Shown: one piece after another, positions 35,804-50,244 of the stretch
How the letters are laid out: the number at the start of each line of letters is the position of its first letter
Numbering within the stretch: position 1 is the stretch's first letter
Assembly (NCBI RefSeq): GCF_023856365.1
Contig: NC_064551.1
Location: forward strand, 17,787,349-17,851,348
DNA: 64,000 nucleotides
Direction: 5' to 3'
Origin: Brienomyrus brachyistius
Taxonomy: Eukaryota; Chordata; Actinopteri; Osteoglossiformes; Mormyridae
Notes under the pieces: model-generated
What the model was told of the DNA's origin: nothing
What the model saw: only the letters and a program-made list of their open reading frames with translations
Database searches by the model: none
Position numbers and translations under genes: made by a program

Positions 35804-38800
35804 GAGTGCTATGTTCTACAGAACCAAACAGAATCTTCTCTGAGTACAAACCCAAAACTTACCCTCTGGAGTCAGTTTGTTTGAATGAACGTATTATTCT
35901 CCGGTCCTGGGCATGGACATGTGACCCGGCCGAGCTCGTTAACCGTCTGTAAGATCTCACCTTCCTGAACGTGTTTCACACTCCTTCACAAATGTGCACT
36001 GAGGACAGTTAAGCTTCTCCGGATTTTATTTAAGCCATCAGTGAACAAACTCTGCCGTCGTGGATGCTGAGCAGTGTCGGATAGGGGTGTCACTCGGACG
36101 TGATCGTTTATCATTGGTCGTTCAGTAAGTCGTTGATATATATTTTAAATATGAATAAGGAATGCTTTTAAATATATGTCAAAATATGTGGTAAATTAAA
36201 AGATATTGTAAAATGATTAATGAATACATTTACTTATTGCTTTTGTGTACAGTGTTATCTATAGCGTCATATGCTGTGAGCGCTTCAGTAATCAGTCTCT
36301 CGCAGTGTACTGAAAGGAACAGGTATAAGACTACAGAATTTGAGATTTTATCATTATAAGAGTAATATTTAAATGTATCATTTAATTATTTAACTTCGAG
36401 AGAATTTTCATTGCAGGTAGAACTGTCTGGGATGGTAACCGAAAAACCTCAATCATTTATACGACATCCACAAAATCACACAAAAATAGCAATAAATGTC
36501 GCTTTCAATTAAAAGGACATATTTTGACATATATGTTCAGAGATCCTTAGGGTTATGTTCACATGTTACTGATGTTTAATGTTCTGCTATACTGTTCTTG
36601 GCTCCTGCTTGATGTCTAACCCGTCAGTCCAAGTTCGACAGGTTCGGCAAATGAGAGAAACCCACTTCTGTTTAACGGAGATAAACGGAGGGTCTCATCA
36701 TTACTACGTATTACAATCCGTACACATGAAACTCTTACCGTTGCAGTTATTTTTAAACACAAGTTTTTCAGTAATCAAACTTAAGGATAAACTTTCAGAT
36801 TCACACAACGGGAATCTAGCTGAGCTTTCCGAAAAACAAAGCTATCATTTTTTGCAAATACAGTATTTTTTTTCCCCCAAATTGTCAATTCCAGTCTGAT
36901 TTTTCAGAATAGTTCTGCAGATCTTAAATAGCGCCATAGACGATATGTAATGTATACAATTTATCCTTATTTACGCAAATGCTCCACACCGTTTTTTTGT
37001 GGTTTAAATGAATTCTTTGCCCACCACCCAGCGGGACCACATCACTGACAGAAATCGGGGTAAAACGTGCAGACGGGGGCCGCTGAATTATTCATGAGCT
37101 GTGTGCTTTTTCGCTTTGCCAGATCTGATTACAGGTGTGGAAACGGCGATGGCATGCGCGCGGCATCAGACACCCGCCTGAGTCACAGGTGATCTTCGCG
37201 TGTCACTGCAGGCTAAATCCACCAGGTGTCTTTGTCGCCGTACACCTTGGAAGCCGGGTGACAGATTTGGGTCATATGACTTCTAGGGCTGAATAAATTG
37301 CCGTAAATAGTGTGTTTGTTCTGCAAACAAGCCCCTCCCCCGTAGCTATGTTTCAGATATCTGTTACTCAGATGCTATTTCCATAATACCTGTAGATACT
37401 TATTATTTCCACTATTTTCTGTGCAGGGAATGATATTATAAACAGCCTAAGCTACAGAATATTGAAAACAAAGACACAAAAGGTCACGCTTTAGAGCGGA
37501 ATACGCTTCATATGCTCTAATCTGAAATGGAGTGTGGAATATATTATTTGCTTCTTTAGATTTACGGTTTATTTTTCATTTTCACTGGCTCTTGGTGCAG
37601 TGGCTTTCTAGGAGCCCAAGAGTACAAATCAGCAGCCGCCCTATTGCTGTTTAGAAACAGCACTGAAGATATTAACCATCGACAGGCTTTACTATGAGCA
37701 GTGGTTCAACCCGAGGTCTTTATTGAGGTCTTTTTGGCTGTTTTTAATGCATTTTTTTCCCTGCTGCTGGGCAAAATCATATAATTCCTTTTAGTGAGTA
37801 AAGTTCGTATCTTACATTACAAATCAGCTTGTTCATAAGTAGCAGCTTCAGTTCTATCCAAATTGGTTTCTTAAGCTTACTTTATATTTCCCAGCTAATC
37901 AGTTCCAGTTTAGACTAAATCTTTGGTCTGTGATCTAGCAGTAATGTCTCATTTAGGGTGTAAGACTTCACAAGTAAAACGGTTCTTCAAAGGCTTGGAC
38001 TTAACTAAGATTTGATCAAGACAAGGTCAAAGTAAGATAAAATGTAAACGCTTTTCAACCTACATGGGTCACACTACATTTCACTGTGTCGAATGATCGA
38101 TTTTGACATTGTCTCTGCACTAAAACCAGTCAATTAACCTTGCGTTGACCAATTCTATATAAACTTTATTTTGGATGTTATGTCATTTTTGTCTCTCTGT
38201 TGATTTGTAATCTGTTTAGTACTTTGTTTACATTTTCATGTGTGTATTATGTACTGTTTTTGTGATTATTGGTGTACAGTATTTATACTGAATAAGGAAG
38301 GTTGTGTTCGAGTGTCCAGGCGAACCGGTGATTCTCAAAATGTACACATGTTTTAGTGTGATTAAGTGCTGATGCTCTGTCTGTATGCTTTATGGAGACT
38401 GTAGTTCAGTCTTTGGCCATATTTTAAATTTAGACTCGTGAGTTGTCTGGTTTAACTCAAAAGATGTGGCTTTTAAACTAGGACAATGAAACTGAAGGCG
38501 AAACACCTGCTTCACAGGCATGATGTGTCAGAAAGACACAGAGAAAATGTTTCATATTCCAAATGTAAATTCAAATAGCTAAACATTGCAGCAGTATACT
38601 TTCTAAACAGATACGGAGTCCTGTTTGTCAGATGTGTATTACAACTATCGCTTTCTGATAATTCTGGTTTCCACTGCCAGTGTCCCAAATCTGCCGCGTC
38701 ACAGATGCGACCCGCCTACAACTGTGAGCAAGACCACTACGCTTTTTCTTCAAAGACCCCTTAGTACCAAAATCGCATAAGTCAACTATCAGTGCAGGCA

Positions 38801-39640
38801 GACTATGGAAAAAAACCGGACACCCATAACACCTGGTGACGGGTCAGGTTAGTCCTGCGATTGCCCACATACTGAGTAATTGCGCTCGCATGCCACATCG
38901 CGTGGCATTCAGTCTGCCGCATGGACTGATCTCCGGCTTGCGTCTGCTGCTCATACTGTCTCCCTGACATTTTTAAATCTCATTCTCTAAATCCCAGAAG
39001 TTTAAATAAAGAGACCAGAGCTGTCCTTAGAGGAAGGCCCCTGCCATGGGTGAAATTTCAGCGTTTCACTGAAATGAATTTTGATGCATAACAAAGTTTT
39101 TTGGTTACATGCTAGAATTTCATACACTTGTGCCTATAATATTTCATTTGGAAGCTCCACTTATATACACACACTTATACAAATTATGTAATTAACTTTG
39201 AATCAAGGTACACAATGTTTTTCAGTCTTTTTTTAAATGGATGTAATGTACTTTGTAGAAGTTAGAATAGCTGTGATCAGACCTTGGAGTTATTTGTAAA
39301 AAAAAAAACAAAAAAAATGATTTATACTTTTTATGAAATGGTCGCCGTTGTTTTTGTAATTCTTTTCCATCAGTACTTTATGGGAAGGAGGTATTTTTAC
39401 GGCTTAATGTGCATTTTTACAATGCTTTGGATTCATTTTCATTTTGTCCGTGTTATTGTCTGCACGAGGAAAAAAAATGCATTCCGGGTTATTTTTTAAT
39501 TTCAGCAGCTCACCTGTGAATGAGACTTTTTAAATGCAGGATGTGAACATCAACACAAGGGCTCATTACTTGTTCGTATTTTCCCTGCATACCTAGTGAG
39601 CAAGAAAATAAAGTTTTCAGTGGTCTCTTCTTACTTTGAC
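35804..39640 (+). other. Probable 3' UTR and flank of the macoilin-like gene
   Basis: AT-rich, repeat-poor and without coding signals, as expected of a long neuronal 3' UTR. AATAAA motifs lie at about 36489, 37290, 39003 and 39608. The last is followed by a GT-rich stretch (cagtggtctcttctt) and is the best-looking polyadenylation signal, but the true end cannot be set without transcripts. The 106-codon frame at 36579-36899 has no family signature. Confidence 0.45.
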
Positions 39641-39937
39641 TTCTGCTATGGATTTAATATATATATCCAATGGCACATTTCGTGTGCATATTAACTTGTT
39701 AAAAACCTCTTTCCATAGACCACAAGAGGATCGTTAAATAGATATGCATCCTACCTTAGTTAGTCCTCTCATTTGCTAAAAACCCAGTCATGCACGTTTT
39801 CCATTTAAGGGAGATTAATTGAAAACAAGCTTTTAGTTAATCGCTTGCTAATCATTTTAACGTTTTCGCTACATGCGGTTTAACGGATGACTGCCTGGCA
39901 GTGTGAGCCGTGCCACATCTGGCATCCCTGTCATCCT

Positions 39938-40125
39938 TCTCTTACATTTATTTACATGATACTTTCATCCAAAGTGACATGCAGTAGAGGAAACAGTGTC
40001 AGACAGTTCTTAGATCAATTGGGGGGAATCATTCTATTCACTGTGGGATTTGAACTGGCAACCTTCTGGTGACAAGCAGAGTCCCAACCCACTGAACTAA
40101 ATACTGCACCTGGTTTTCTGTGCCT
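39938..40125 (-). mobile_element. SINE, inverted
   Basis: Plus-strand order is inverted tail ('catttatttacatgatactt'), 'ttagatcaattgggggg', then inverted B-box and head ('gggatttgaactggcaacctt', 'cccactgaactaaatac'). Confidence 0.75.
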
Positions 40126-40199
40126 AACCACCAGAGCCACAAACCACAGACAGGGTCATGCTGAACCCAGTGCTCTGCTGGGTAAAAAATTAGGGGGAG

Positions 40200-40220
40200 G
40201 GGATGGATGGATGGATGGAT
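40200..40220. repeat. (GGAT)n microsatellite
   Basis: Five copies of ggat next to the SINE at 39938-40125. Confidence 0.85.
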
Positions 40221-40706
40221 ATTATGCACCTCTTATACCTAGAGCTCTGATTGCAACTGTGGATTTAATGACAAACGGTGAAAAAACATCCAACAATCAG
40301 TCTTTATTTAGGACTTGATTCATCAGTAAAGCTTGTTGTAAAATACATTGATTTACACTTAGTGGTCGTGAAACCCGCCACCTTTATCTGCCCATTTACC
40401 TTTATCTGGCTGTTTGTAATGTGATGTGTTTCTGTGTTCACCTTGACCAGGAAAAGTGGTTAAAATATGGTCAGACCCGTGTGTAGGAATCCTTCAGAGA
40501 AACCTGCCTTCCAGTTGTGCTGCGTTTAAGGTGCTAATATAATATATTCCCATTGAACAGTGTGCAGTATAGACAGAAAGGCCTATTAAATTATCCTGTA
40601 GCTGACGCCAGACTGTAGCTGAGTTTTTATACGCGGTGTCCTGATTAACTGCAATGTCCAGCCCCCAAAGAGAGCAGGAAATCCCGGGACGGACCTCCCC
40701 CCATTG

Positions 40707-40730
40707 CCCCCCCCCCCCCCCCCCCCCCCA
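40707..40730. repeat. Poly-C tract
   Basis: About 23 C in a row; the length may be unreliable. Confidence 0.85.
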
Positions 40731-41761
40731 GATGCGGCATCTCCACCCCTCATATTTTTGCCCAGCGGAGAACCACATTGAGCCTTGGCTCCGGTGATAA
40801 AGCGGCGCAGAACTGGCCAGCTCTGAAACAAAGGTTATCTGGCAGGAAGGGCCATCTCGAGGGGAGCCCTTAAAGCCAATGACTGTCAGCTTTCATCATC
40901 CGGCGAGAGCGCAGGCCCTCCTGCAGACGCTGGCCTCGGGCGAGGAAGGTAGATGGAGCTTATCCTGTCTGGACGGCCCGGCCTACATCTTTGATGCCGG
41001 CTGAGCCCTTCGCTTGGCTCGCTCATTCATTAACCTTCAAAACGGGCTCTGTTTAAGCCGCCGGCCGCCGTTCGATACGCCGGAGCCCCCTGGCCACCCC
41101 CTCGCCATAGCCGGGTTACACACCGTACTGATTCAAACATCTGTCTGAGGATACTTTTGGTTTCCGGGGTTTGGATCATTTAACTCAGCCACGCTAGTTC
41201 ATCACGGCTCTTCGGGGACAGACCGGGGGGGGAATCCGTGGATTACACGTTTTAATTAGTCCTGGGTGTCTGTGGGGGGATTTTAAATACAGGATATGGA
41301 TTTAACCCCCGATTGAGGATACAGGCCCTGTTTACATCCTGTTAGCATCAGAGGTGAAAATAATGCAAAGGTGCTTGAGGTGGGATTAGCCTTCAGCTGA
41401 CACCATGCATTCTTTGTCTGCCGTTCCCTGGTAACTTACTCGCACGGCTAATCTCGTGGAGTAACTGGATCCTGTCTTTGTTCTGCATTTTGTTTTAATG
41501 GTCCTGTCCTCTTTGTATGTTTTCACGTTCTACTGTCGTTCAACAGCATCACATGTTAAAGCTGTATTCGAGATTTCACCAGTGTGTTACAGATGGTTTT
41601 GCTAAGGTGTACATTAAGTTTATATATATATGCATATATATAGTAATGCAGTAAGCAAGATTTAGTCTTAGAACCTTTCTGGCTTCATGCTCTGCTCTGT
41701 AGGACTTACCGGGGTTGTACTGTAGCATTGTGATAGTAAACAGTGGTTCTCAATTCACACA

Positions 41762-41825
41762 ATTTACATTTATTTAGCAGATGGTTTAGCCCAAAGCAAC
41801 TGAGGCAGACAGAACTCTACACAGC
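41762..41825 (-). mobile_element. SINE tail fragment, inverted
   Basis: 'ttacatttatttagcagatgg' followed by 'cccaaagcaactgaggcag' is the reverse of the usual SINE tail. It abuts the plus-strand copy at 41848. Confidence 0.65.
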
Positions 41826-41847
41826 TGTCAAGGAGCCAACTTCAGTG

Positions 41848-42115
41848 TGGTGTGTGGTTCTGTGGGTTAGGCCTCTGTGTCTGTGATCAGAAGGTTGCTG
41901 GTTTGAGCCCTGTCTTTGGCAGTATAGCTGCATCCCCACTGGACACTTGATCAAGGTCCTTAACCCCCTGAAATCCTCCAGGATTGCCATATAAATGGCT
42001 AACCCTGTACTTGGGAGCCAAGCTTTGCTCTTAGCTGTACAGTACGATGCAATAGTCAAAGAAAACATTTAAGGTTGTTTATCTGGGTAATAAGAGTATA
42101 TTTGCTAAGGACAAA
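41848..42115 (+). mobile_element. SINE
   Basis: 'gtggttctgtgggttaggcct' head, 'gatcagaaggttgctggtttg' B-box, 'gatcaaggtccttaaccccct' body; the tail is decayed. Confidence 0.75.
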
Positions 42116-42119
42116 AAAA

Positions 42120-45100
42120 AAAATCACAATTTATCTTTAGAACTCTATTAAATTAGAAATTAGTAATTCTTCTGTTCTTAACCAAGTTATATCTAAAGTG
42201 ATATCTTATTGGATGGCTAGATGAATAATGCTTTGGGTCGCAAACCTCCGCTCAGGGGCACCTCAGCCATTCCATGTCTACAATGAATTTCACCACCAGC
42301 TCAATCAATCAATATGGGGCAGTGGTCAAGTCAAAAACACATGGCTGCATTGGATGGTCGCTACAAATACTGCAGTCATTTTAGAAGATAACTCACTTTG
42401 ACAGACATAATGTCGTAGTTTGAAATCAACATAAAGATCATTTAAACATCATTTTCTTTTACTGCCTACAACTTTTTCACACTAATGTATATATGTATGT
42501 GTGTTTGTCTCAAAGGAGAGCAAGATGGAATAAGCGAGAAGAAGCTTTCCAATGTACTGGTGCAAATGGCAAATAGAGCGTAATTTCATTTAGGTGCTGC
42601 TTGGCTGAGCATCTAATGAATGAACAGTGCAAATTAGCATTGGAGCAAAAGCTACACAATGGATTGCAAATATAAGAAGCTAATAAGGCAGCTATTCAAT
42701 CAAAGACAAGTGGAAAAAGAGCATTCAGGAGAAGTAAGAGATTAACTAAGGAATCACAAATGAAGACAGAATGGTAAGGCTTTGGATGACGGAGTTTCTG
42801 GAAGCTTGAGAGATTTTGATGATGGTTCTTATTCAATATCCAAGCAAATTCAATTTTATATCCTGCCGTTCCCATCATACAGCGTCCATCCCATGGAGGC
42901 GTGGCCTAGCCAACACACACGGCCTCATAAATGGACATTGCAGTAGCTGAATTATAGGCAGCTTGTATGGGAACAAATCCAGAGGAAGGCAACAGAAGAG
43001 AGGATAAAAACATGGTGGTTCATGGTGTACATCCCATATTTTACATTAAGAATGATATCCATCCATCCAACACCACACACACACACATTTGAGCCTCCAA
43101 TCCTGGAGATGGGTAGTGTCTATACTACCCACTGAGACTCCGAGCTAATGGAGGAATGGAAGATCTCTGTGAAAGAGGGCAACCTATGTTCGGATTCTCC
43201 ATGACACCATGTTGATTTGTGCAGAGACCACTAACCACCATGGCTTACGGCCCTAAAACGCAGCCAGCAGTTTGATGAGGGCTGGTCCTCCTTATCAACA
43301 CTGATCTTATAACTGGCACATAATCTACTGCAAATGATGCATGTAAGATTTCTGGACTAAAAGGTGACGTTTTGTTTTAAAGGAAAGAAACTACATAACT
43401 CAGAGATAAAGAATAGGGTCTGAGACAGGAAATCTTAATTTTGGGGGACAAATTTAAATTCACACTTCACAAACTTTAAGAGCAATTTATGTGCAGATTT
43501 AAACACTTCTGTGTTTTTGATCAGAAATGCCACCTGCTGCTATGTAAAGTTAGGGGACCTGGTGGGTCGGGCTAAGGGTAACCCCCCCTACCCAGATTTT
43601 GTCTTCCACAACAACGTGTTTTTTGCACTTCAACCAGCAATCTTTTAAAAGTCCATGTCTGTAGTCATCAGTCATCACCGTCGCCCCAGGCTAATTACTG
43701 CTTCTTTAAATTTCCGTTAATTTTCTGGTTTTTCAGGTTCACCTGTCACCAGCCTTTGCACTGCCCCCACCCTGTCTGTGCTGTCAAACCGCCCGTCGCT
43801 TGCCTTACAATGATCGTCCATTTGTCAGGCTACTCGAAGCTCAAAGCAGGTTGGACTGTAACTGGAAAATTACCCGTGATTCGGATTCGTTTTTGACGCA
43901 TTACTGCCGTTTTTCCAGAGAGCGGCAGTGTCGAGTTCATGCACGGACATGTGCATAGTTCTGTAGACATTGAAACTTATGTTACACGTTCTCAATTATA
44001 ATGACTGAGCTGTTTTATAAATATCAATAAAATGTGTATATAAATTGTATAGCTTATCCATTCAGTTCCGCAAACATCAGTCTAAGAGACATGTAAACTT
44101 TAATCTGTTCAACAGTAAACGTACCATTACGTAGATTAAACAATTGCCACAGAAAATGTATTAATCCGACATTCTTTGGTAAAATGGTCATTTTGAATAC
44201 ACGGGTGACACAAAAAAATACTTAAAGATGCTTTATTTATATGTTTCCAGTTTTCTTGTTCAAATTTATACACAAGAAGTAAAATGTAAACTTGAATAAT
44301 ATTGATTTCCATCTAAGAGTATTTTTATTATGACACGTGTTAACACCCATCCGATTGTATCAAGATGCCGTCCTTTACAAACTTAAAATATGCCGTAATT
44401 CCAGCTTGTACCGCTAGATGTTGCTACATACCTACATTGCAGGTGAGAACCTTTCAACGCCGCAACGCCCCTAAATCTCAAGGCTTACTCCATCAGAGCA
44501 TCTAACTTTCGATGTCATTTTCAAAACATCCACTTGTGGTAAGTGGTAAGATATGTAGAATAATGTGGAGTAATTGAAAAGTTTCAGAAGTGTTAACCTA
44601 CATTTAGGCTTCCCCCTTGAGCTATTTGCGCTCTAGGTGCGCTTGTCCCACAAGACACCGATAAGAGTTTCGCCGGATGGCAGACATACCCAGCAGCTTT
44701 TGATAACGACGGATCTCCCCCTTATCCCACCACGAATACCACTTCGTAATGGACACGGGTCCACAGAAAGTGGCGGTAATTTATCCCACGATCCCACGTG
44801 TGATGTCTGAGTCCCGGGTAGGGTTATAGGCTCACCGAGTCACCACCCACAGGCGCACCGTCTGACCACGAAAAACGCGCATTAAACCAATATTAATTAA
44901 ATTGATCGGTGGGAAAGTGTTAGTTCACAGTCCAGGAGCCGCTTTTACAAATGCGCTTGTGATGTTTGTTTTTGTATAAAACCTTTTCTATACAATCGTC
45001 TAAATTGTAAAATTTTTCTGATGACTTTACTATTTTAAAATACAGTAATTGTAGTAGCAGTAGTATAGTAGTAGTGATAATAATTAATAAATTATTATTA

Positions 45101-46781
45101 ATAATATTATTATGTAACACATTAAGTATAATCTTTGATTCAAAACAACATGCATATTTTCCTCATGCCCTATGCATCCTAACATGAGCTTGGTGGCTCA
45201 CTCCAACTCTGTAATGGACAAGCCATTATGGAATATGGATGAACATTAATTACATGTATGTATATATGTATATTTGTATATAGCAATCATTTTCAATGTC
45301 TTTTGTCTTGGCAGATTTTGCTGTAATTAACAGCTCTGGGTAATTAGTTTCTTGTTTTCCGTCTATTTATTGAAAACCTAATTGCAATAAAGGATAAACA
45401 TATGAATACGAATGAATGGTAATGTAATTGAATGGGAATTGCCATAATCAGACACCGGAGACGATGCTGATTCTTTTAACCCAGACATTAGATGGAGCTC
45501 CAGTAACTCGGGCCTTGAATGGTGCACGATCTGGGGGCCGAGCTCTTTGACTATGTATGCGTAGGTCTGCAATAAAAACAGCTGAACATTCATGCAGTTT
45601 GATGAGGCTCCGGCGCCATCAGACACGAGGACAAGCCTTTGTTGCTGGGCTTTTGGCCGTAAGGAACGGGCGGACATTAATAAGAGATGACCGTGTTGTT
45701 ATTGAGAAACATGCAGGAGACATGCCTTAAAAGGCAGAGCCGCGAAAGGGTCCAGATCTGCCAGACTGGTGATGGGGAAGCGCGCTCCTACTCACGTCCC
45801 GTCATTTAATATTATACAAGGTATCTGTTTCTGCTAATATGCGGATATGCCAGCAATTTTCTCATAAATTGGTTTTGGGGTCTGTGTCAAAGATGAGCCG
45901 CACTGCAGATTAATAGACAAAATGACTCGACCCTGAGTGATTTAGGGTGTTTTGTGACCCTAACGTATTACCTGCAAAATGCCATTCTGCACTTTTCCAA
46001 TGTGTGGAACGCAGGTGCTGTAGGTTTTAATGAAGCTTATCTCACCCTGCGCTGAGTGGCGTTTAAGGTTAAAACATCCCAGCTTTTAAGAAGTACTAAC
46101 CATCACCTAGTTATAGCGCCCTGCCAAGGATATTTACAGGGCGACGTGTTATTTCTGCGGCGCTCAGAGGACTGACAGCATGCCCGGCACAAACAATAAG
46201 ACAGAAGGGAAACAAAATTACAGAAATTTACAAAGTTTGACAAATGGTGGCTGCATGTTGCCACAAGCTAATGACTCGCAATGATTAATAAGTGTAAAAA
46301 TAATTGCATTTCATTAAGATTGATGACACTCCATTTAACCTCCTCTCTCATTTCAGCCCTAAAGTGGAAAGAGATGAAGTTCTCATCCATAATGGCTCTG
46401 GTAGCATCACTATAGTAACATGGGCAGTGATGGAGTGTGCCCAGACCAGCAGCCAATCAGAGCCCACCGCACCAGCGCGCTCGCCAGCCGGAAACCGGCG
46501 CTACCTGGATCTCGGCATTCACCTGTTTCAAGCTGCACGGTACCTAATGACCTCTTAAATAAAACAATTAGGCCTTTAGACGGAATTGGCTGCGAATAAG
46601 ATGGATTCCGTCTCTTTAAACATATGTTAACATAACGAATTAATAAACGTTTCCCCTGCAGTGAGGGCTGATGTGCCGTCCCATTAGTCAGTAACTATCA
46701 GGGAGATAAATTTGTACTGTTTTACTCTTCATAATTCAGCCGTTAATATCATAGTAAATGTGTTTCATCTACTGTTACATA

Positions 46782-46834
<53 letters not shown>

Positions 46835-48380
46835 TGTATGTCTCTGTGGCCATTTTCACGGTGAGTGGTTCATTCTCTCCTTATGATAAAAGTGTCTCTT
46901 CCTGCCTCATCGTGCCCACGACGGTTATTCCCAGAACAAGTAATGGAATCTGTGTGGTTTTGATAGCGTTTACACGTCGTAATCCTCGGAAGTGAGGTGT
47001 AGAGACGGAGTCTCTCTCTACTTTCATTTCTGTCCTTGGCTTACTGGGTCTCTGGATGGCCCAATGCTGACTTATTGCTGAAGACTTCTCAGTTCCTGGT
47101 CGTGCAGTAAAGGCTAGCTGCTGTGAAAACGCTGTCTTGACCAAAATGTCGCCTGTTTTAGAGGCAAATCTCGGCTGAGGATCAGTCCTGCTGGATACTT
47201 ATAGATGTGCTGCACCTCAGGCAAAAGGCGACATGCATATTGATCAGCAGACTGCCAGTAAGGCAGAAAAACCTGCTGCACTCCTAATCGAAACCCGAAG
47301 ACGAGAGCAGGAGGCCATGCCTGTCGGAATGACATTTAAATATTACAAAAGACTAAAATGCTGTGTATGATGTACCCACCAATGTTCAGATCCCTCAAAA
47401 ACACAGACAATTCTAAGAGTTTCACCTTAAACATTTATTTTGTTTATGTTTCGAGTCAGACCGGATGGCAGGCTCCAGAAATCCTTTTTAATGTGTGATG
47501 CGGTGCATACGGAAAATCAAAACGGTAGACTTTTATCGCGGATTAAGATGATATCAGTTTGGAAAGTAACATTGCCAAGGTTAGCGAGGCGGTTGGGGGG
47601 GCGGGGGGTGTAGTGAAGCAAGATGGCCGCCACGGTAACCAGAGGCATTGTGGGGAGATAAATGGTTGACCCGGGTCTGTGTCAGGTTAGGATTGATGCC
47701 ACTATCAGCCCAGTGCTTTTTCAATGATTTTTTCAGATCTCTGATAGAGTGTGTTATCTAGTTACTGGCATGAGGGCAATGGCCTGCAGGCAAGAAGAAG
47801 GTCAATCTATGAGGACAATCTTTGTTGGACTAAATGAGAAAAAGGCTGAACAAAAAAAAAAAATAATAAAATAAATAAGAAAGCAGCTGCTAGATCTATG
47901 GGATAGGATAAGCTAAATTACTTCTCTTTACTAAGACAGGCCTCAGGCGTGGCTGACAGATTTGAGAGGAAGCTCAGCGGAAGGCGCACTCCAGCTGCAA
48001 CTGTACGCGATATGCCGCTCGGACCCGCGTGAAGGACGGCGCCCCTTGTGGCGGCCGCCGGACGCAGGCGGCGGGACACGCTGGGGCTCGTTCTGACATT
48101 TGGACTCGTGAGGGTGAGGAATGGCTGTGCTGATGCGATTAGACGTTAGTCACCGTGGGTGAGGCGGAACGACCGGAGTCACAGAGGAACAGATGAGAGG
48201 CCGTGAAGCTGCAGGTGCCGTTTCATTTCAGCTCTTCTCATTTTCTCTTCCCATCACATTTAAGGTTCCCATAATCACTCTGCTTCACCAGGACTCTGCG
48301 CAGTTTCGCACTGATAGATGGAAACACATTCATTGAGCTCGGTGCCACTGATGTCCTTTAATATGATGCTCTGTTTCGGC
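42120..48380. other. Gene-free unique DNA
   Basis: No exon, RNA gene or transposon is recognised apart from simple repeats. The parts at 45285-45760 and 46290-46660 are unique sequence rich in TAATTA-type cores and look like conserved non-coding DNA. Confidence 0.4.
46783..46831. repeat. (GT)n(AT)n microsatellite
   Basis: Six GT followed by about 18 AT. Confidence 0.95.
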
Positions 48381-48389
48381 CCAGCTACC

Positions 48390-48665
48390 TAGTGCATTTT
48401 AGCGATTCAAAGTGCATTTCAGTTAGCCAGATCCATTTCATCTACTCATTTCCGTGACCCACAGTGCATTTTAGCTACCCAAAATGCATTTCATCTACAC
48501 CTTTCTGCTACCCAAAGAGCATTTTAGCTACTCAAAGTGCATTTAAACTACCCACAGCACATGTCAACTACCCAAAGTGTATTGCAGCTACCCTTTTGAA
48601 CCCCCCCCCCCCCAAAGGTCATTTCATCAGCCCAAAGTGCCATTTCAGCTACTTGATGAATGAAT
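48390..48665. repeat. Degenerate ~20-bp tandem array
   Basis: 'agctacccaaagtgcattt' and variants recur about twelve times with heavy divergence and variable spacing, interrupted by a C-run at 48601-48614. Confidence 0.75.
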
Positions 48666-48884
48666 CACTGTGTTCTTCATGGTAGGTAAATTGTTACTGA
48701 CACAGAGATGTGTTTTGGTTGCTGTTTTCTCTGTTTGGCCTGTGGATCTTTAAGGAGGTGTGTATGTTTCATTGAGCCTTGGCTGAGGTCGGTGGGAACC
48801 CTGACAAGAAAACAAGCCCAAGGATGCTGCTCTTTAAAATACTGTCCCTAATTTATCCCACTTTGTTTCTGAATGAGGTGGTGT

Positions 48885-49092
48885 GTTGTTCATCATGGAT
48901 TTGTGCCTGTCTAGAACATTGTGGGTTCATATCCAGTTGCTGGCACAGTAATCATATTGCCCTTGGGCCCATGAGAAGGGGCCTTAACCCCAACTGCTAC
49001 AGGGAGGACAGTTCCTGGAGTCTGACCCCAAGCTTTCCTCACTTGTAGGTCCCTTTGGACAAAAGCCTCAGCTTAGTAAATGTAATGTGAAT
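48885..49092 (+). mobile_element. SINE
   Basis: 'attgtgggttcatatccagtt' B-box, 'ggggccttaaccccaactgct' body, 'ccctttggacaaaagcctcag' tail then 'taaatgtaatg'. Typical order, moderately decayed. Confidence 0.7.
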
Positions 49093-49099
49093 AAATGGC

Positions 49100-50230
49100 T
49101 AAGAACAGTGACAGGTATGGACTGACATAGAGTAAAACAATGATGACCCTCATTGCCACAATTCAGAGGGACTAGCCTTTGTTAGTGTCATTTGTTGTTT
49201 CTAAGTGTGTCTGAATGAATAAATACAGTACAGACCTTTAGAAACTCAGAAATTAAAAAAAAATTATACTGAAGATTATTTCAGGGCAGTCCTGATTTTT
49301 TATTTATTTATTTTTTTGATAAAGGTGTTTTTAGAATAATTTTCCTCGGGGCTTACTGCTGCAGTTCTTCCTCAGAGACTGTAGAGGGCAGCACACATCA
49401 CCTCCGCACTCGATCTGCGCGGATCTGCCATCAATAACAGCAGGTTATTAGAAGAGTGAATGAGAGTTTCAGTGTGAGTGGCAGCACAAACTTAGTTTGG
49501 CAGCACCGTGTCCCTGGGTAGCAGCACTGCTGAAATCCCTCAAGCCTGTTTTATTTGGAGACAAACTAATTTGCCCCCTCTGCTATTGCTCAGTGTTGTA
49601 TTATTAGATGTTTTGTTGTTGGGGATGGGAAGCAGCCCTGTCGTTGCATAAGAAGTTTCCCAACTCAGTAACTGCTAAGTGGAGCATTTAACTTTTCCAG
49701 GTCTTGGCTGGACTTTCATCTTTACTCCTCGAGTGTTAACAGCAGCCCCCTCTTCTGAAGAAGCCTTTTACTCTGCGGTTCATCCTTCAGTTCTGTCTTA
49801 GACGCCATAAATCACAATGATGACGTTTCCATAATTTCAGAAAATGGCAGTGAAACTGTCCTTTTTGGCTGCCACCCAACTCCAGTGTGACGTGTGTCCA
49901 AATTCAGGGGCTGCAAGGACGAATGCGTCGCAACGTTGCGACAAGGCTGTCCCATTAGAAATGTGCCAAGTTGCGAGGGATGCACATAATGGATCCTTTG
50001 CAGCCCAACATATCCCAAGATTCATTGCAGAGAGGTAAAGTGGGCGTGTCCCGGCTAGGCGATAGGAGCGGCGCTTCGTGACTCGAGGTTAAGGGCGGGA
50101 ACTGCCGGTAACGCAAATAAGGAATTATCCATTGGGCAGACCGTCCCATTTAACAATGCTTTCTGTTTGACCTTCAAAGAACGCGGCCTAGAGAGGCTAT
50201 GCCCTCATAGAGCCTTTGAAGAATGCAGCT
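49100..50230. other. Intergenic, nothing recognised
   Basis: Short frames at 49812-50149 overlap on both strands with no family signature. No repeat is visible. Confidence 0.4.
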
Positions 50231-50244
50231 CTTGAATTCGGACT

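Noticed and set aside
36579..36899. 106-codon frame after the macoilin-like gene
   Set aside because: AT-rich, no family signature, lies within the probable 3' UTR or flank.
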